A stretch of DNA of 64,000 nucleotides from Rhizobium sp. Q54 (lineage in GTDB: Bacteria; Pseudomonadota; Alphaproteobacteria; SHVZ01), in the NCBI GenBank assembly GCA_945871425.1, contig CAMBVS010000011.1, positions 1 to 64,000 on the forward strand. The letters are read 5' to 3'. Numbering within the stretch: the stretch's first letter is position 1; every line of letters starts with the position of its first letter. A program made the position numbers and the translations under genes. This document shows positions 1 through 8,864 of the stretch, in pieces. The notes below the pieces were generated by a model. It had not been told where the DNA came from and did not search any database. It saw only the letters and a list, made by a program, of their open reading frames with translations.

Positions 1-10
1 GTAAGCGGTG

Positions 11-1588
11 TTACGCGGCCCTTTGAATGGCTTGATTAGCGGCCCAGTGCCAGGGCAGGAGATCGTCGAGGCTGTTGGCTGGGTGCCCGGCGACGAGGCG
101 CGCGAGCACCTCGGCGAGATAGGCTTGCGGATCGACGGCGTTCAGTTTGCAGCTCTCGATCAGCGAGGCGAGGATGGCCCAGTGCTCACCGCCGCCGTCC
201 GATCCGGCGAAGAGGGCGTTCTTGCGGTTGAGCGCGATGGGACGGATGGTGCGCTCGACGGGGTTTGAATCGATCTCGATGCGGCCGTCGTCGAGGAAGC
301 GGGCGAGGCCCGACCAGCGGACCAGGGCATATCGGATCGCTTCGGCCATCGCGCTCTTCTGCGAGACGGCGGCGAGCTGAGCATCGAGCCAGGTTTTCAG
401 GCCGTCGATCAGCGGCCTGGTCTTCTCCTGCCTGACCGCATGGCGTGCCTCGGCGCTTTGACCGCGGATCTCGGCCTCGATGGCGTAGATCTCGGCGATG
501 CGCGCGAGCGCCGCGGTGGCGATGGGAGCCGCGCCGGCCTGGGCGATCTCATAGAAGCGCCGTCGGACATGGGCCCAGCAGAAGGCGAGCTCCACCTGTC
601 CTGTCTCTGCCAGCGCCCGATAGCCGGCATAGCCGTCGACCTGCAGGATGCCGCGAAAGCCCTGGAGGTGAGCCAAGGGGCGCTCGGTCTTGCGGTCGGG
701 CGCATAGACATAAGCCACCGCCGGCGGCGCCGGCCCGCCCCAGGGCCGGTCGTCCCGGGCATAGGCCCAGAGCTGGCCGGTCTTGGTTCGACCGCGTCCG
801 GGATCGAGGACCGGGGCCGTGGTCTCGTCGGCGAACAGCTTGGACGACCGCCTGAGAGTCTCCAGAAGACGCTCGTGCAAGGGCCGCAGGAACCAGGCGG
901 CTCGGCCGACCCAGTCGGCCAGGGTCGAGCGATCGAGCGCGATGCCCTGACGCGTGTAGATCTGGGCCTGGCGATAGAGCGGCAGATGGTCGGCGTATTT
1001 GCCGACCACGACATGGGCCACCAGCGTCTCGGTCGGCAATCCGCCTTCGATCAGCCGTGACGGCGCCGGGGCCTGGACCACCGTGCCCTCGCAGGACCGG
1101 CAGGCGTATTTGGGCCGGCGAACGACCAGCACCCGGAACTGGGCCGGGATCACGTCGAGACGCTCGGCTATGTCTTCGCCGATCCTGTGCATCTCCTTAG
1201 CGCAGCACGGGCAGGCTCGATCGGCGATGTCGATCAGCTTCTCGATCCGCGGCAGGTGCGCCGGCAGATCGCCGCGGTTGGTCTTCCGCCGCGTCTTCGG
1301 GCGCTCCGTTGCGGGCTTGCCCGTCGTGCGAGCTTCTTCGGCTTCGGCGGCGGCGAGCAGCTGCTCCAGATCCTCTAGCGCCAGCGCCAGCTGATCGGGA
1401 TCGAGCCGCTCCGAGCGTCGGCCGAAGCGATGGCGCTGCAGCTCGCGAATAATTGCGCGCAACCGATCGCGTTCGCTCTCGACCCGTGCGATCCGCTCGG
1501 CATGCTGCACGCGTTCGGCGATGATGAGGGCGCGCAGCCTCTCGGGGTCGGTCGGAAGATCGTCGGCGTCGAGCTTCACGCCTGCCAA
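11..1588 (-). CDS. tnpC: IS66 transposase TnpC (DDE)
   Basis: A protein of 525 residues, normal for IS66 TnpC. It has an N-terminal coiled coil (about residues 20-85), a zinc-binding cluster (CPCC near 126-129 and CRSC near 163-166), and a DDE core with D254 in FADET, D318 in QVDGY and E445 in NPVERT. It ends with the short IS66 C-terminal domain. It carries out strand transfer of the element. It lies last in the tnpABC unit, 72 bases after tnpB, and its stop codon sits inside the terminal inverted repeat region. No frameshift or missing catalytic residue is visible. Confidence 0.95.
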   Translation of the reverse strand: MAGVKLDADDLPTDPERLRALIIAERVQHAERIARVESERDRLRAIIRELQRHRFGRRSERLDPDQLALALEDLEQLLAAAEAEEARTTGKPATERPKTRRKTNRGDLPAHLPRIEKLIDIADRACPCCAKEMHRIGEDIAERLDVIPAQFRVLVVRRPKYACRSCEGTVVQAPAPSRLIEGGLPTETLVAHVVVGKYADHLPLYRQAQIYTRQGIALDRSTLADWVGRAAWFLRPLHERLLETLRRSSKLFADETTAPVLDPGRGRTKTGQLWAYARDDRPWGGPAPPAVAYVYAPDRKTERPLAHLQGFRGILQVDGYAGYRALAETGQVELAFCWAHVRRRFYEIAQAGAAPIATAALARIAEIYAIEAEIRGQSAEARHAVRQEKTRPLIDGLKTWLDAQLAAVSQKSAMAEAIRYALVRWSGLARFLDDGRIEIDSNPVERTIRPIALNRKNALFAGSDGGGEHWAILASLIESCKLNAVDPQAYLAEVLARLVAGHPANSLDDLLPWHWAANQAIQRAA

Positions 1589-1660
1589 TATACCAAGCTT
1601 GCGGCCGACGACGAACCGACACGCGCCAGACCGGCGGGTATGAGTCGATCTGTCGCGGGG

Positions 1661-2014
1661 CTAGCGCGTTGCCGTCGGCACGCGGACATCGAGCTCGCGC
1701 ACGCGGGTCCAATCCAGGCCTTCGATCAGCGCGGCGAGCTGCGAGGGAGAGAGCCGCATCGCTCCGTCCTCAATCCTCGGCCAGCGAAACGTGCCTTGCT
1801 CGAGCCGCTTGGCGAACAGGCACAAGCCGGTCCCGTCCCAGACGATCAGCTTCACCCGGTCGGCCCGCTTCGCGCGGAACACGAAGATCGTTCCGGAGAA
1901 CGGATCGGCGCGCAGGTGCTCCTTCACCACCGCCGCCAAGCCATCCATGCCTTTGCGGAAGTCGATCGGCTTGGTGGCGATCAAGACCCGGACCCCGCTC
2001 GGCAGCGCGATCAT
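1661..2014 (-). CDS. tnpB: IS66 accessory protein TnpB (Orf2)
   Basis: A 117-residue protein with the IS66 Orf2 signature: start MIALPSGVRVLIATKPIDFR, then a KGMDGLAAVV stretch and FVFRAKRADRVKLIVWDG. It is required for IS66 transposition in studied members, but its biochemical role is not settled. Its start overlaps the tnpA stop by 4 bases (ATGA), so the two are probably translationally coupled. Confidence 0.93.
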   Translation of the reverse strand: MIALPSGVRVLIATKPIDFRKGMDGLAAVVKEHLRADPFSGTIFVFRAKRADRVKLIVWDGTGLCLFAKRLEQGTFRWPRIEDGAMRLSPSQLAALIEGLDWTRVRELDVRVPTATR

Positions 2015-2382
2015 GCCGTCCGCAATGCCGTCATCACGGCCTGCAACGCCTTGCCGTCGACCCGACCGCGCACCGTTATCCGGGTGCCGCCCGCCAGCAC
2101 GATCTCGATGACACCGGCCCGCTGCTCCCGCGGCTCGGCAGCCGTCCGGCCTTCCGCCGCGGACACGATGACGGGCACGAGGTCCGGCAGGACAGGTTCG
2201 GGGCCTCGCCCGCGACGTAGCTCCCGACGCCAGCCATAGATCAAGCTCCGGCTCACACCGTGACGCCGGGCGATCTCCGAAACCTGGGTACCCGCCGCCA
2301 TCGTCTCGCTGACAATCCGCGCCTTCTCTTCCAAGCTCCAGCGCCGGCGACGCTCGGGGCCGGTCAGAATCTCGGCCTTCAT
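2011..2382 (-). CDS. tnpA: IS66 accessory protein TnpA (helix-turn-helix)
   Basis: A 123-residue protein with a helix-turn-helix of the transposase_8 type near the N-terminus (about residues 12-55, WSLEEKARIVSETMAAG then VSEIARRHGVSRSLIYGWRR). It is the first gene of the IS66 unit and presumably binds the ends of the element. It overlaps tnpB by 4 bases. The start at 2382 lies about 85 bases inside the right inverted repeat, which leaves room for the element's own promoter. Confidence 0.93.
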   Translation of the reverse strand: MKAEILTGPERRRRWSLEEKARIVSETMAAGTQVSEIARRHGVSRSLIYGWRRELRRGRGPEPVLPDLVPVIVSAAEGRTAAEPREQRAGVIEIVLAGGTRITVRGRVDGKALQAVMTALRTA

Positions 2383-2535
2383 CTTCAGGACGTCCTTAAG
2401 TGCGTGCTCAAGGACGTCCTATCCCGATCAGCCGCCCGCTTCTACAAGGGCCTCAGAACGGCGCTTACGCCTTCTGGATCTTTTCGTTCTGTACTGATGT
2501 AGCCGTCCTGGAGGCGAGCACTCTATGGGCTGCTG

Positions 2536-2578
2536 CCGGTTCGGATGACACCGAGATTAGGTGTCATGATTGAACCGG
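2536..2578 (+). repeat. Imperfect hairpin just upstream of an IS3-type orfA remnant
   Basis: Two stacked perfect stems: CCGGTTC (2536-2542) pairs with GAACCGG (2572-2578), and ATGACACC (2545-2552) pairs with GGTGTCAT (2560-2567), with a 7-base loop and a small asymmetric bulge. It lies ten bases upstream of the orfA start at 2588. It is probably part of the terminal region of the disrupted element and could limit translation of orfA. The function is an inference. Confidence 0.45.
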
Positions 2579-2587
2579 AGGTGGAGC

Positions 2588-2631
2588 ATGGGACGCAAGC
2601 AGTATGGCCAGGAGTTCAAGGTAGAGGCGGT
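2588..2631 (+). pseudogene. 5' remnant of an IS3-type orfA, cut by the IS256 insertion
   Basis: An ATG preceded by a strong ribosome-binding site (GGAGGTGGAG) opens a frame starting MGRKQYGQEFKVEAV. This resembles the N-terminus of transposase_8/IS3 OrfA proteins. The frame stops being meaningful exactly where the IS256 left inverted repeat begins (2632). It is not the same element as the intact IS3 at 25153, whose OrfA starts differently. Only about 15 codons remain, so the family assignment is tentative. Confidence 0.45.
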
Positions 2632-4041
2632 GATCGTGTCCCGGGGCGTGGTGTAGGAGGCCGTCGAGCGGCCCGCCGCAGCGACCGCCGCGCGTCAGGC
2701 GGAGGCGGGCCGCTCGGCGGCCATCGCGGAGATCTTGGGTAGGGTTGGGTTGCAACACGCAACTCTGACCCGAGGACCCCCACGATGACCGAGGACAAGA
2801 TCGCTCTTCGCGCCCTTCTGGAGAAGGGCTCCGATACGACATTCCTTCGCGAGATGATCGGCTTTGCCGCCCAGCGGCTGATGGAGCTGGAGACCGAGGG
2901 GCTGTGCGGCGCCGGGCACGGCGAGCGCAGCGCCGATCGGCGCAACCAGCGCAACGGCTACCGCGAGCGCGACTGGGCGACCCGGGCCGGCACGGTCGAG
3001 CTGCGCATCCCCAAGCTTCGCCGCGGCAGCTACTTCCCGGTCTTCCTCGAGCCCCGGCGCCTGGCCGAGAAAGCCCTGACCGCAGTCGTCCAGGAAGCCT
3101 ATGTCCAGGGCATCTCCACCCGCTCGGTCGACGATCTGGTGCGCGCCATGGGCATGGAGGGCATCAGCAAGAGCCAGGTTTCGCGGCTATGCGCCGAGAT
3201 CGACGAGCGGGTGCAGACCTTCCTCGCCGGCCCATCGAGGGCGACTGGCCCTATGTCTGGCTCGACGCCACCTACGTCAAAGCCCGGCGCGACCACCACA
3301 TCGTCTCGGTCGCGATCATCGTCGCCGTCGGCGTCAACACCGACGGCCGGCGCTAGGTGCTCGGCATGACCGTCGGTCACAGCGAGGCCGAGACGTTCTG
3401 GGTCGAGTTCCTGCGCTCGCTTGCCCGCCGCGGCCTCAGGGGCGTGAAGCTGGTGATCTCGGACGCGCACGAGGGGCTGAAGGCCGCCATCGTCAAGATC
3501 CTGGGGGCGACCTGGCAGCGCTGCCGCATCCATTTCATGCGCAACGCCCTGGCCTACACCGGCAAGACCCAGCGTCGCGTCGTCTCCGCCTGGGTCGGCA
3601 CCGCCTTCGCTCAGGACGATGCCGCCGCCGCCCGCAAGCAATGGCGTGACGTCGCCGATCAGGCCAGGCCGCGCGTGCCCAAGCTGGCCGCTCTCATGGA
3701 TGAAGCCGAGGCCGATGTGCTGGCCTACATGGGCTTTCCCGCCCAGCATCGCGCCAAGCTGCACTCCACCAATCCGCTGGAGCGGCTCAACGGCGAGATC
3801 AAGCGTCGCAGCGAGGTCGTCGGCATCTTTCCCAACGAGGCCGCCGTCACCCGCCTGATCGGCGCCTTGCTCCTGGAGCAAAATGACGAATGGGCCGTCC
3901 AGAGGTCCCGTTACATGAGCCTGGAAACCATCGCTCCGCTCAGCGATGATCCCATCGTCAGCCTGCCAGCCGCGGCAGCCTGACCGAGCAGCCAACGCTG
4001 CCCAGGAGCAACGCTCCTACACCACGTCTCGGGACACGATC
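2632..4041 (+). mobile_element. IS256-family insertion sequence, degenerate
   Basis: Terminal inverted repeats are visible at 2632-2659 and 4014-4041: 26 of 28 bases match in inverted orientation, and the outer bases read GATCGTGTCCCG. They enclose one Mutator-type transposase gene that carries a frameshift and a nonsense mutation. The flanks (GAGGCGGT on the left, TCCCGCTG on the right) are not direct repeats. This suggests that sequence next to the element was deleted after insertion. Both flanks look like pieces of IS3-type elements. Confidence 0.9.
2785..3983 (+). pseudogene. IS256/Mutator transposase, one frameshift and one internal stop
   Basis: Frame 1 (2785 to about 3230) encodes the N-terminal half, including [20 protein letters not shown]. 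Near 3229-3233 one C appears to be missing from CCCATCGAGGGC, which moves the reading into the next frame, where [14 protein letters not shown] (first catalytic Asp) follows. That frame meets TAG at 3354-3356, where a GAG codon would fit. It then continues unbroken to 3983 with VISDAHEGL (second Asp) and [13 protein letters not shown] (catalytic Glu region). All three catalytic positions are present, but at least two independent lesions make a functional protein unlikely. Confidence 0.9.
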
Positions 4042-4106
4042 TCCCGCTGGCGCAGACGCTATTTCCAAACTAGCATTCCAACTGGACCACTCGGCGGGGG
4101 CTGGCC
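4042..4106 (+). repeat. Right-end remnant of an IS3 element (same family as 25153-26425)
   Basis: The 65 bases after the IS256 right end resemble the last part of the intact IS3: both contain TCCCGCTGG, then CCAAACTA or CTAAACTA, CATTCCAAC, GGACCACTCG, and end in GGGGCTGGCCA here against GGGGCCGGTCA in the intact copy. The terminal repeat therefore ends at 4106, 40 bases before the peptide-transport locus. Together with the inverted remnant at 15915 it brackets that locus. Confidence 0.75.
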
Positions 4107-4146
4107 AGTCCCAGGCATCGCAGATGGTGCGATATGTGACGTACCC

Positions 4147-5733
4147 TCAGACCTTCTTGTAGATGCGCTCGGGATAAATGGTGACGAGCAGGTCTGCCGT
4201 CCCTTCGGCGATTGATGGAACGCTGGTGCCATGCACACGGTCGGCGATGACAGTACGGTATGGGTAGTTGAAGAGCCAAAGGCTCGCGACCTCCTCCGCC
4301 ATGATCTTCTGCGCCTTGCTGAGAAGCGCGATCCGTTTTTTGCGTTCCGGCTCCTCGCGCGCGGCAATGATGAGATCGTCTACCTCGGCGTTCGTGTAGC
4401 CGGTCGTTCCGTATCCATATTGTGGCAATCCACCCGGCAAGTCGGGACCCTCCGGCCGCTTCGGCATTGAGGAGTGCCAACTCCAGTACAGGTCGGGCTC
4501 GTTGTAGAAGGTGTCGTAGTACATAAAGGCGCCGAAGTCATGGTTGCGCCATGCCGGCTTCATACCGCTCCAGTACTCCACCGACCTGACGATCAACTCG
4601 ATGCCGACATCGGCGAGGTATTTCCGGATGCCTTCCGCATAGGAGCCGTAATCGACATTCCACGTATCTGGGACGAAGATCACGCTGAAGCTAAGTTTCT
4701 CGCCGTCCTTCCGCACGATCCCGTCCAAACCCGGTCGCCAGCCATCATCGGCTAGCAGTTCTCGGGAATACGCTGGATTGTAGTCGTGGCGATTGACGTC
4801 GGGCTCAAAGGCCCAGTTGGTCGGTCCGATCGGACTGTAAGCCGGCAGACCCAACGGCCCTTCGATCTGCCGAACCAGCCGAGGAAGATCGACGGCATGG
4901 CCGATCGCTTGCCGCACCTTGACCGACTTCAGGATGGGGTGTCGTCCGTTGAGCCCGAACTGCACGATCTGGTTGGATGGCAGCGACAGCAGCCGGCCAT
5001 GATGTTTCCGGGCATCCGCATCCGAAAATTGCCGGCCTGGCGCCACCATAATGTCGAGTTCGCCGCGCTTGAACGCCTCGACCCGAGCCGCGCCGGGCTC
5101 GATGATGCGCAGGACGACGCGATCGATCTTCGGCGCCCCGGCGAAATACTGTTGATGCGCAGTAAGAACGACATCGCCGCCATCGGTACTCTCGCCTATT
5201 CGGAACGGACCGCTGCCGACCGGACATTCCTCGAATGCCGTTTCACCGATCTTGTTCACCACATGGCCCGGGACGATCAGAAACATCGATGCCCACGTGC
5301 TCGTAAGATAAGCGGGCAGCGCCGAAAAAGGCCGCGGCGTACTTACTTCAATTGTGTGCGAATCTACCTTCTTGAACGTCGCCGGCTCGCCCGTGTGTAG
5401 GTGGAGCGTGTTGCGAAAATAGGAACTCGGCCTTTGCAACAAGCCCGCGCTGAACATCACGTCGTCGGCAGTGACCGGTCTGCCGTCGTGCCAAACGGCA
5501 TTCTTTCGCAATGCGAATGTATATGTTCGACCATCGGCCGAGGTCTGCCATCTCTCAGCGAGATCACCGACGAGTTCCAAATTCTCGTCGAAGCGCAGCA
5601 GCGAGCTGAACATCCAGCGCATGGCGCTGGCGCGGGCGCGGGGACGCAGTGGGCTGCGGGTGAACATCTCTGCCTTGCCGTTGTAGCCCAAGACCAACGT
5701 TGTCGGATCGGCGGCAAGCTTAGTGTAGTCCAT
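4147..5733 (-). CDS. ABC peptide-type solute-binding protein (SBP_bac_5) lacking a signal peptide
   Basis: A 528-residue family 5 (DppA/OppA-type) binding protein. It contains the usual early block (LLRFDENLELVGDLAERW), FALRKNAVWHDGRPVTADDV, and a C-terminal region ending near the stop at 4147. The start at 5733 is preceded by GGAGAAG and lies just after the upstream ATPase stop (5772). The first residues (MDYTKLAADPTTLVLGYNG) already match the mature part of such proteins, so no Sec, Tat or lipoprotein signal is visible. It is the last gene of the seven-gene minus-strand operon. It may be a truncated duplicate, or it may have lost its export signal. Confidence 0.85.
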   Translation of the reverse strand: MDYTKLAADPTTLVLGYNGKAEMFTRSPLRPRARASAMRWMFSSLLRFDENLELVGDLAERWQTSADGRTYTFALRKNAVWHDGRPVTADDVMFSAGLLQRPSSYFRNTLHLHTGEPATFKKVDSHTIEVSTPRPFSALPAYLTSTWASMFLIVPGHVVNKIGETAFEECPVGSGPFRIGESTDGGDVVLTAHQQYFAGAPKIDRVVLRIIEPGAARVEAFKRGELDIMVAPGRQFSDADARKHHGRLLSLPSNQIVQFGLNGRHPILKSVKVRQAIGHAVDLPRLVRQIEGPLGLPAYSPIGPTNWAFEPDVNRHDYNPAYSRELLADDGWRPGLDGIVRKDGEKLSFSVIFVPDTWNVDYGSYAEGIRKYLADVGIELIVRSVEYWSGMKPAWRNHDFGAFMYYDTFYNEPDLYWSWHSSMPKRPEGPDLPGGLPQYGYGTTGYTNAEVDDLIIAAREEPERKKRIALLSKAQKIMAEEVASLWLFNYPYRTVIADRVHGTSVPSIAEGTADLLVTIYPERIYKKV

Positions 5734-5771
5734 GTTCTTCTCCGGTCGCGGAAGACTCGAAACACAGCTTT

Positions 5772-6818
5772 TCAGAGTGCCGCCCCGGCATTCTCGCGCG
5801 GACGCTGTCCCGGTTCGCGAATTTCTTCGACTCGTCCGCATCGGACGAAATGATCGGGTCGATACTCCGTCAAAGACGGCGTCGAGGCGCTGCAGACATC
5901 CCGCACGTGCTGGCACCTGGTCGTGAAGTGGCACCCTGCGGGCGGATCGACTGGGCTTGGAACGCTGCCCTCCAGGATAATCTCTTGCGAAACGGCGGTC
6001 GGATCGGGCACCGGCAGCGCCGAAAGCAGCGCCTCCGTATAGGGATGGTAGGTATGCCGGTAGAGCTCCGGCGCGCTGGCGCTCTCGACGATACGGCCGA
6101 GATACATGACCGCGACGCGATCGCTGATGTGCTCGACAACACGCAAATCATGCGAGATGAAGAGGTAGGAGAGGCCGAGCTCATTCTGGAGATCGACCAG
6201 AAGGTTGACGATCTGGGCTTGGATCGAGACGTCGAGTGCTGATACCGGCTCGTCACAAATGATCAGCTTGGGGTTGAGCGCCAGCGCTCTGGCGATGCCG
6301 ATACGCTGTCGCTGGCCGCCACTGAACTCATGCGGATATCGGTCGGAGTACTCCTTGCGCAGGCCCACCATGTCGAGGAGCTGCATCACCCGGCGTTGAC
6401 GTGCCAGGCGATCGCCCATCTGGTGGATGATCAGAGGCTCCTCCAGGGTGTCGCGTACCGTCATTCGCGGATTGAGAGACGAGAAGGGATTCTGGAAAAT
6501 GATCTGGATCTGCCGGCGAACCGGCTTGAGCGCCGCGCCGCTGACGCCGCTGATCAAGTTGCCTTCGAAATGGATGCTGCCATCCGTCGGCTCGTCGAGT
6601 CGGGCGATCAGCCGCCCCAATGTGGTCTTGCCGCAACCGCTTTCGCCGACCAGCCCAAGTGTCTCACCCGGTCGGATGGCAAGGTCGATGCCGTCAACCG
6701 CTTTGACCTTGCGACCGCGATTGAATATGGCGCCACCGACCGGAAAATGGCGCTTGAGGCCTCGCACTTCGAGCAGAAACTCGCCGCCGCCGGTAGTCGC
6801 CGTAGGACTGTCTTTCAT
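5772..6818 (-). CDS. Oligo/dipeptide ABC transporter ATP-binding protein, DppF/OppF type
   Basis: A 348-residue ATPase with Walker A (GESGCGKTT), the ABC signature (FSGGQRQRIGIARAL) and Walker B (LIICDEPVSALD). It has the C-terminal oligopeptide-ABC extension with several cysteines (GCHFTTRCQHVRDVC) found in DppF/OppF. It powers import together with the partner ATPase directly upstream. The start codon overlaps the upstream stop by one base (TGATG-type junction at 6818), so the two ATPases are tightly coupled. Confidence 0.93.
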   Translation of the reverse strand: MKDSPTATTGGGEFLLEVRGLKRHFPVGGAIFNRGRKVKAVDGIDLAIRPGETLGLVGESGCGKTTLGRLIARLDEPTDGSIHFEGNLISGVSGAALKPVRRQIQIIFQNPFSSLNPRMTVRDTLEEPLIIHQMGDRLARQRRVMQLLDMVGLRKEYSDRYPHEFSGGQRQRIGIARALALNPKLIICDEPVSALDVSIQAQIVNLLVDLQNELGLSYLFISHDLRVVEHISDRVAVMYLGRIVESASAPELYRHTYHPYTEALLSALPVPDPTAVSQEIILEGSVPSPVDPPAGCHFTTRCQHVRDVCSASTPSLTEYRPDHFVRCGRVEEIREPGQRPRENAGAAL

Positions 6819-7861
6819 CAGCTCGGCTTCCGGTGGAGCCAGCAGCGAACTTTATGGCCCGATGCGGGCTGGACGTCGGGCGGCGCCAGTGGCGGCTCTT
6901 GCTTGAGACAGGGCTCGTGCACTGCCGGGCAGCGATCGGAGAAACGACAGCCCTTGGGCAGTTTGAGGAGGTTGGGCACCGCACCCTTGATCGTCTCGAG
7001 CCGCTCCTTGCGTCCGGCCCCGCTCTCGGCCAGCGGAATAGAGCGCAGCAAGCCCTGTGTATAGGGATGTAGCGGCTCGGCAAAGAGGGGGCGAACATCG
7101 GCCTCTTCGACTACCACGCCTGCATACATGACCAGCACCCGCTGGACCATTTTCGCGATGACACCGAGATCGTGGGTGATGAGGACGATCGACGTTCCGA
7201 CCTCATCCTTCACCTGGTTCATCAGCTTGAGGATCTGCGCCTGGATGGTGACGTCGAGTGCCGTCGTCGGCTCGTCGGCAAGCATCACTTTCGGGCGGCA
7301 GGCCAGCGCCATGGCGATCATGACGCGCTGGCGCATGCCACCGCTCATCTGGTGCGGATAGGCCCGCGCGCGCTCTTTCGGCAGGGGAATGCGCACGAGA
7401 TCCAGCATTTCGATCGACCGGTCGCGAGCTTCGCTCCGGTTGACATTCTGGTGGGCGCGGATCGCCTCCTCGATCTGGAAGCCGACGCGGAAGACCGGAT
7501 TGAGCGAGGTCATTGGCTCTTGAAAGATCATCGAGATTTCGTTGCCGCGGATCTGCTTCATCTCGCGGTTCGAAAGCTTCGTGATGTCCCCCTTTCCGGC
7601 GAGTTCGATCGAACCGGCAGCGATTTGGGCAACCGGCCAAGGTAGCAGGCGCATGATCGACAGCGCCGTCATAGTCTTGCCGCAGCCGGACTCACCGACG
7701 ATGCCGAGGGTCTCGCCCGAGCGGACGGAAAAGGATACGTCGTCGACCGCTGGAAGGATGCCGACCTTGAGGTGGAGCTGCGTCTTCAGGCCCTGGACGC
7801 GCAGGATCGGCTCCGCAATGTCGTCGACCGCCGGCGTTGTCGGTGTGGTCGACAAGTTCAT
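6818..7861 (-). CDS. Oligo/dipeptide ABC transporter ATP-binding protein, DppD/OppD type
   Basis: A 347-residue ATPase with Walker A ([13 protein letters not shown]), signature [15 protein letters not shown] and Walker [14 protein letters not shown]. It also has the C-terminal oligopeptide_HPY motif with [14 protein letters not shown]. The start overlaps the stop of the M19-like gene upstream by four bases (7858-7861). DppD and DppF work as a heterodimer on the cytoplasmic side of the permease pair DppB/DppC encoded in the same operon. Confidence 0.93.
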   Translation of the reverse strand: MNLSTTPTTPAVDDIAEPILRVQGLKTQLHLKVGILPAVDDVSFSVRSGETLGIVGESGCGKTMTALSIMRLLPWPVAQIAAGSIELAGKGDITKLSNREMKQIRGNEISMIFQEPMTSLNPVFRVGFQIEEAIRAHQNVNRSEARDRSIEMLDLVRIPLPKERARAYPHQMSGGMRQRVMIAMALACRPKVMLADEPTTALDVTIQAQILKLMNQVKDEVGTSIVLITHDLGVIAKMVQRVLVMYAGVVVEEADVRPLFAEPLHPYTQGLLRSIPLAESGAGRKERLETIKGAVPNLLKLPKGCRFSDRCPAVHEPCLKQEPPLAPPDVQPASGHKVRCWLHRKPS

Positions 7862-8859
7862 TCGCCCCAGACCTCCTCGTAGACGCGTAGGAGGTTGCCG
7901 CCCATGATCTTGTCGACGTCATCCTCGCTGTAGCCGCGATTGACAAGGCCATCGATGATCCGCCCGGTTTGGGCGAGGCTTTCATAGCCTTCGGTATAGC
8001 GTTGCTCAAAGGTGAACCAAGGGCCGGCGATCGAGGTGACCTCTGGATACATGCCCTTCGGGCCGAACGTTTGTGCCCACACTTCTTCCGACTTCGTAAG
8101 TTCCGACAAGTCGCTGCCGAAGGCGACATGCTCGATGCCGACGAGGTTCACGAGGTAGTCGAAGTGCCTGAACAGATCCTCCAGCGTCGGCCGTTCATCG
8201 AGCCGCACCATCACCGGCCAAGCCGCAATGCCGATGGTTCCGCCAGTCTTGGCAACGGCGACAATCAGCTCGTCGGGAATGTTGCGAGGATTGTCGCAGA
8301 CTGCACGCGGATTGGAGTGGCTGCAGATGACCGCTCGCTTGGAGGCCGCCAGTGTTTCAAAGGCCGTCCGATAGCCGACATGGGAAAGGTCAATCACCAT
8401 CCGCAACTCGTTCATCATCGCGACCCACTCATGTCCGAGCTCGGTCAGCCCGCCCTGCGGCTTGGCGAGCAGACCGGATCCGAGTCGGTTCTGTTCCATG
8501 TAGGTTGGCTGGAGGATGCGGAGGCCTACCCGGGACAGCATGCGCAGCAACGAGAGATCATGCTCCAGGCAGGTCGAGTTCTGGGCCCCGAGGATGATTC
8601 CGAGCTTGCCGGCCGCGTACGTGGAACGGATCTCGCGGACAGAAGTGACGATCGAGGCGATGTCGCCGTTCTCGGCGACGAGCCGCAGCGTCAGACCGAT
8701 GTCCGACATCGCCTTGGCGAGGTCGTTGGCCGGCCGGAGGCAAGTCAAGTTGATGGCACCAACCCGACCTTCAAGTGTCCGCAGCCACTGATCGCGGGTC
8801 TGAGTCGCGCAGTTTAACCCGTCGATCACCGGCGTACGTGTGCTCACAGCATCGCCCAT
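7858..8859 (-). CDS. Membrane-dipeptidase-like protein (peptidase M19 fold), non-canonical metal site
   Basis: A 333-residue renal-dipeptidase-family protein. The later metal ligands are conserved: His in DLSHVGY, His in CSHSNPRAVC and Asp in AFGSDLSE. The HxD motif near the N-terminus is replaced (VIDGLNCAT), and the bridging Glu is replaced by Gln (IILGAQNST). The start at 8859 (MGDAVSTR) was chosen because it follows the permease stop (8865) by only a few bases; the frame is open further upstream but would overlap the permease. It sits between permease and ATPase genes, so it probably acts on the imported compound. Catalysis by the textbook two-metal mechanism is doubtful. Confidence 0.85.
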   Translation of the reverse strand: MGDAVSTRTPVIDGLNCATQTRDQWLRTLEGRVGAINLTCLRPANDLAKAMSDIGLTLRLVAENGDIASIVTSVREIRSTYAAGKLGIILGAQNSTCLEHDLSLLRMLSRVGLRILQPTYMEQNRLGSGLLAKPQGGLTELGHEWVAMMNELRMVIDLSHVGYRTAFETLAASKRAVICSHSNPRAVCDNPRNIPDELIVAVAKTGGTIGIAAWPVMVRLDERPTLEDLFRHFDYLVNLVGIEHVAFGSDLSELTKSEEVWAQTFGPKGMYPEVTSIAGPWFTFEQRYTEGYESLAQTGRIIDGLVNRGYSEDDVDKIMGGNLLRVYEEVWGE

Positions 8860-8864
8860 GGCGG

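Larger units (their letters stand above)
1..2468 (-). mobile_element. IS66-family insertion sequence, apparently complete
   Basis: The element starts at the first base of the window with GTAAGCGGTGTTACGCGG and ends at 2468 with the inverted counterpart GTAAGCGCCGTTCTGAGG (read on the minus strand). GTAAGCG termini are typical of IS66. Between the ends lie three minus-strand genes in the standard order tnpA-tnpB-tnpC, all open. The 8-bp target duplication usual for IS66 cannot be checked because the left flank is outside the window; the right flank begins GCCTTCTG. It is the only IS in the window besides the 25153 IS3 copy that looks potentially active. Confidence 0.92.
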
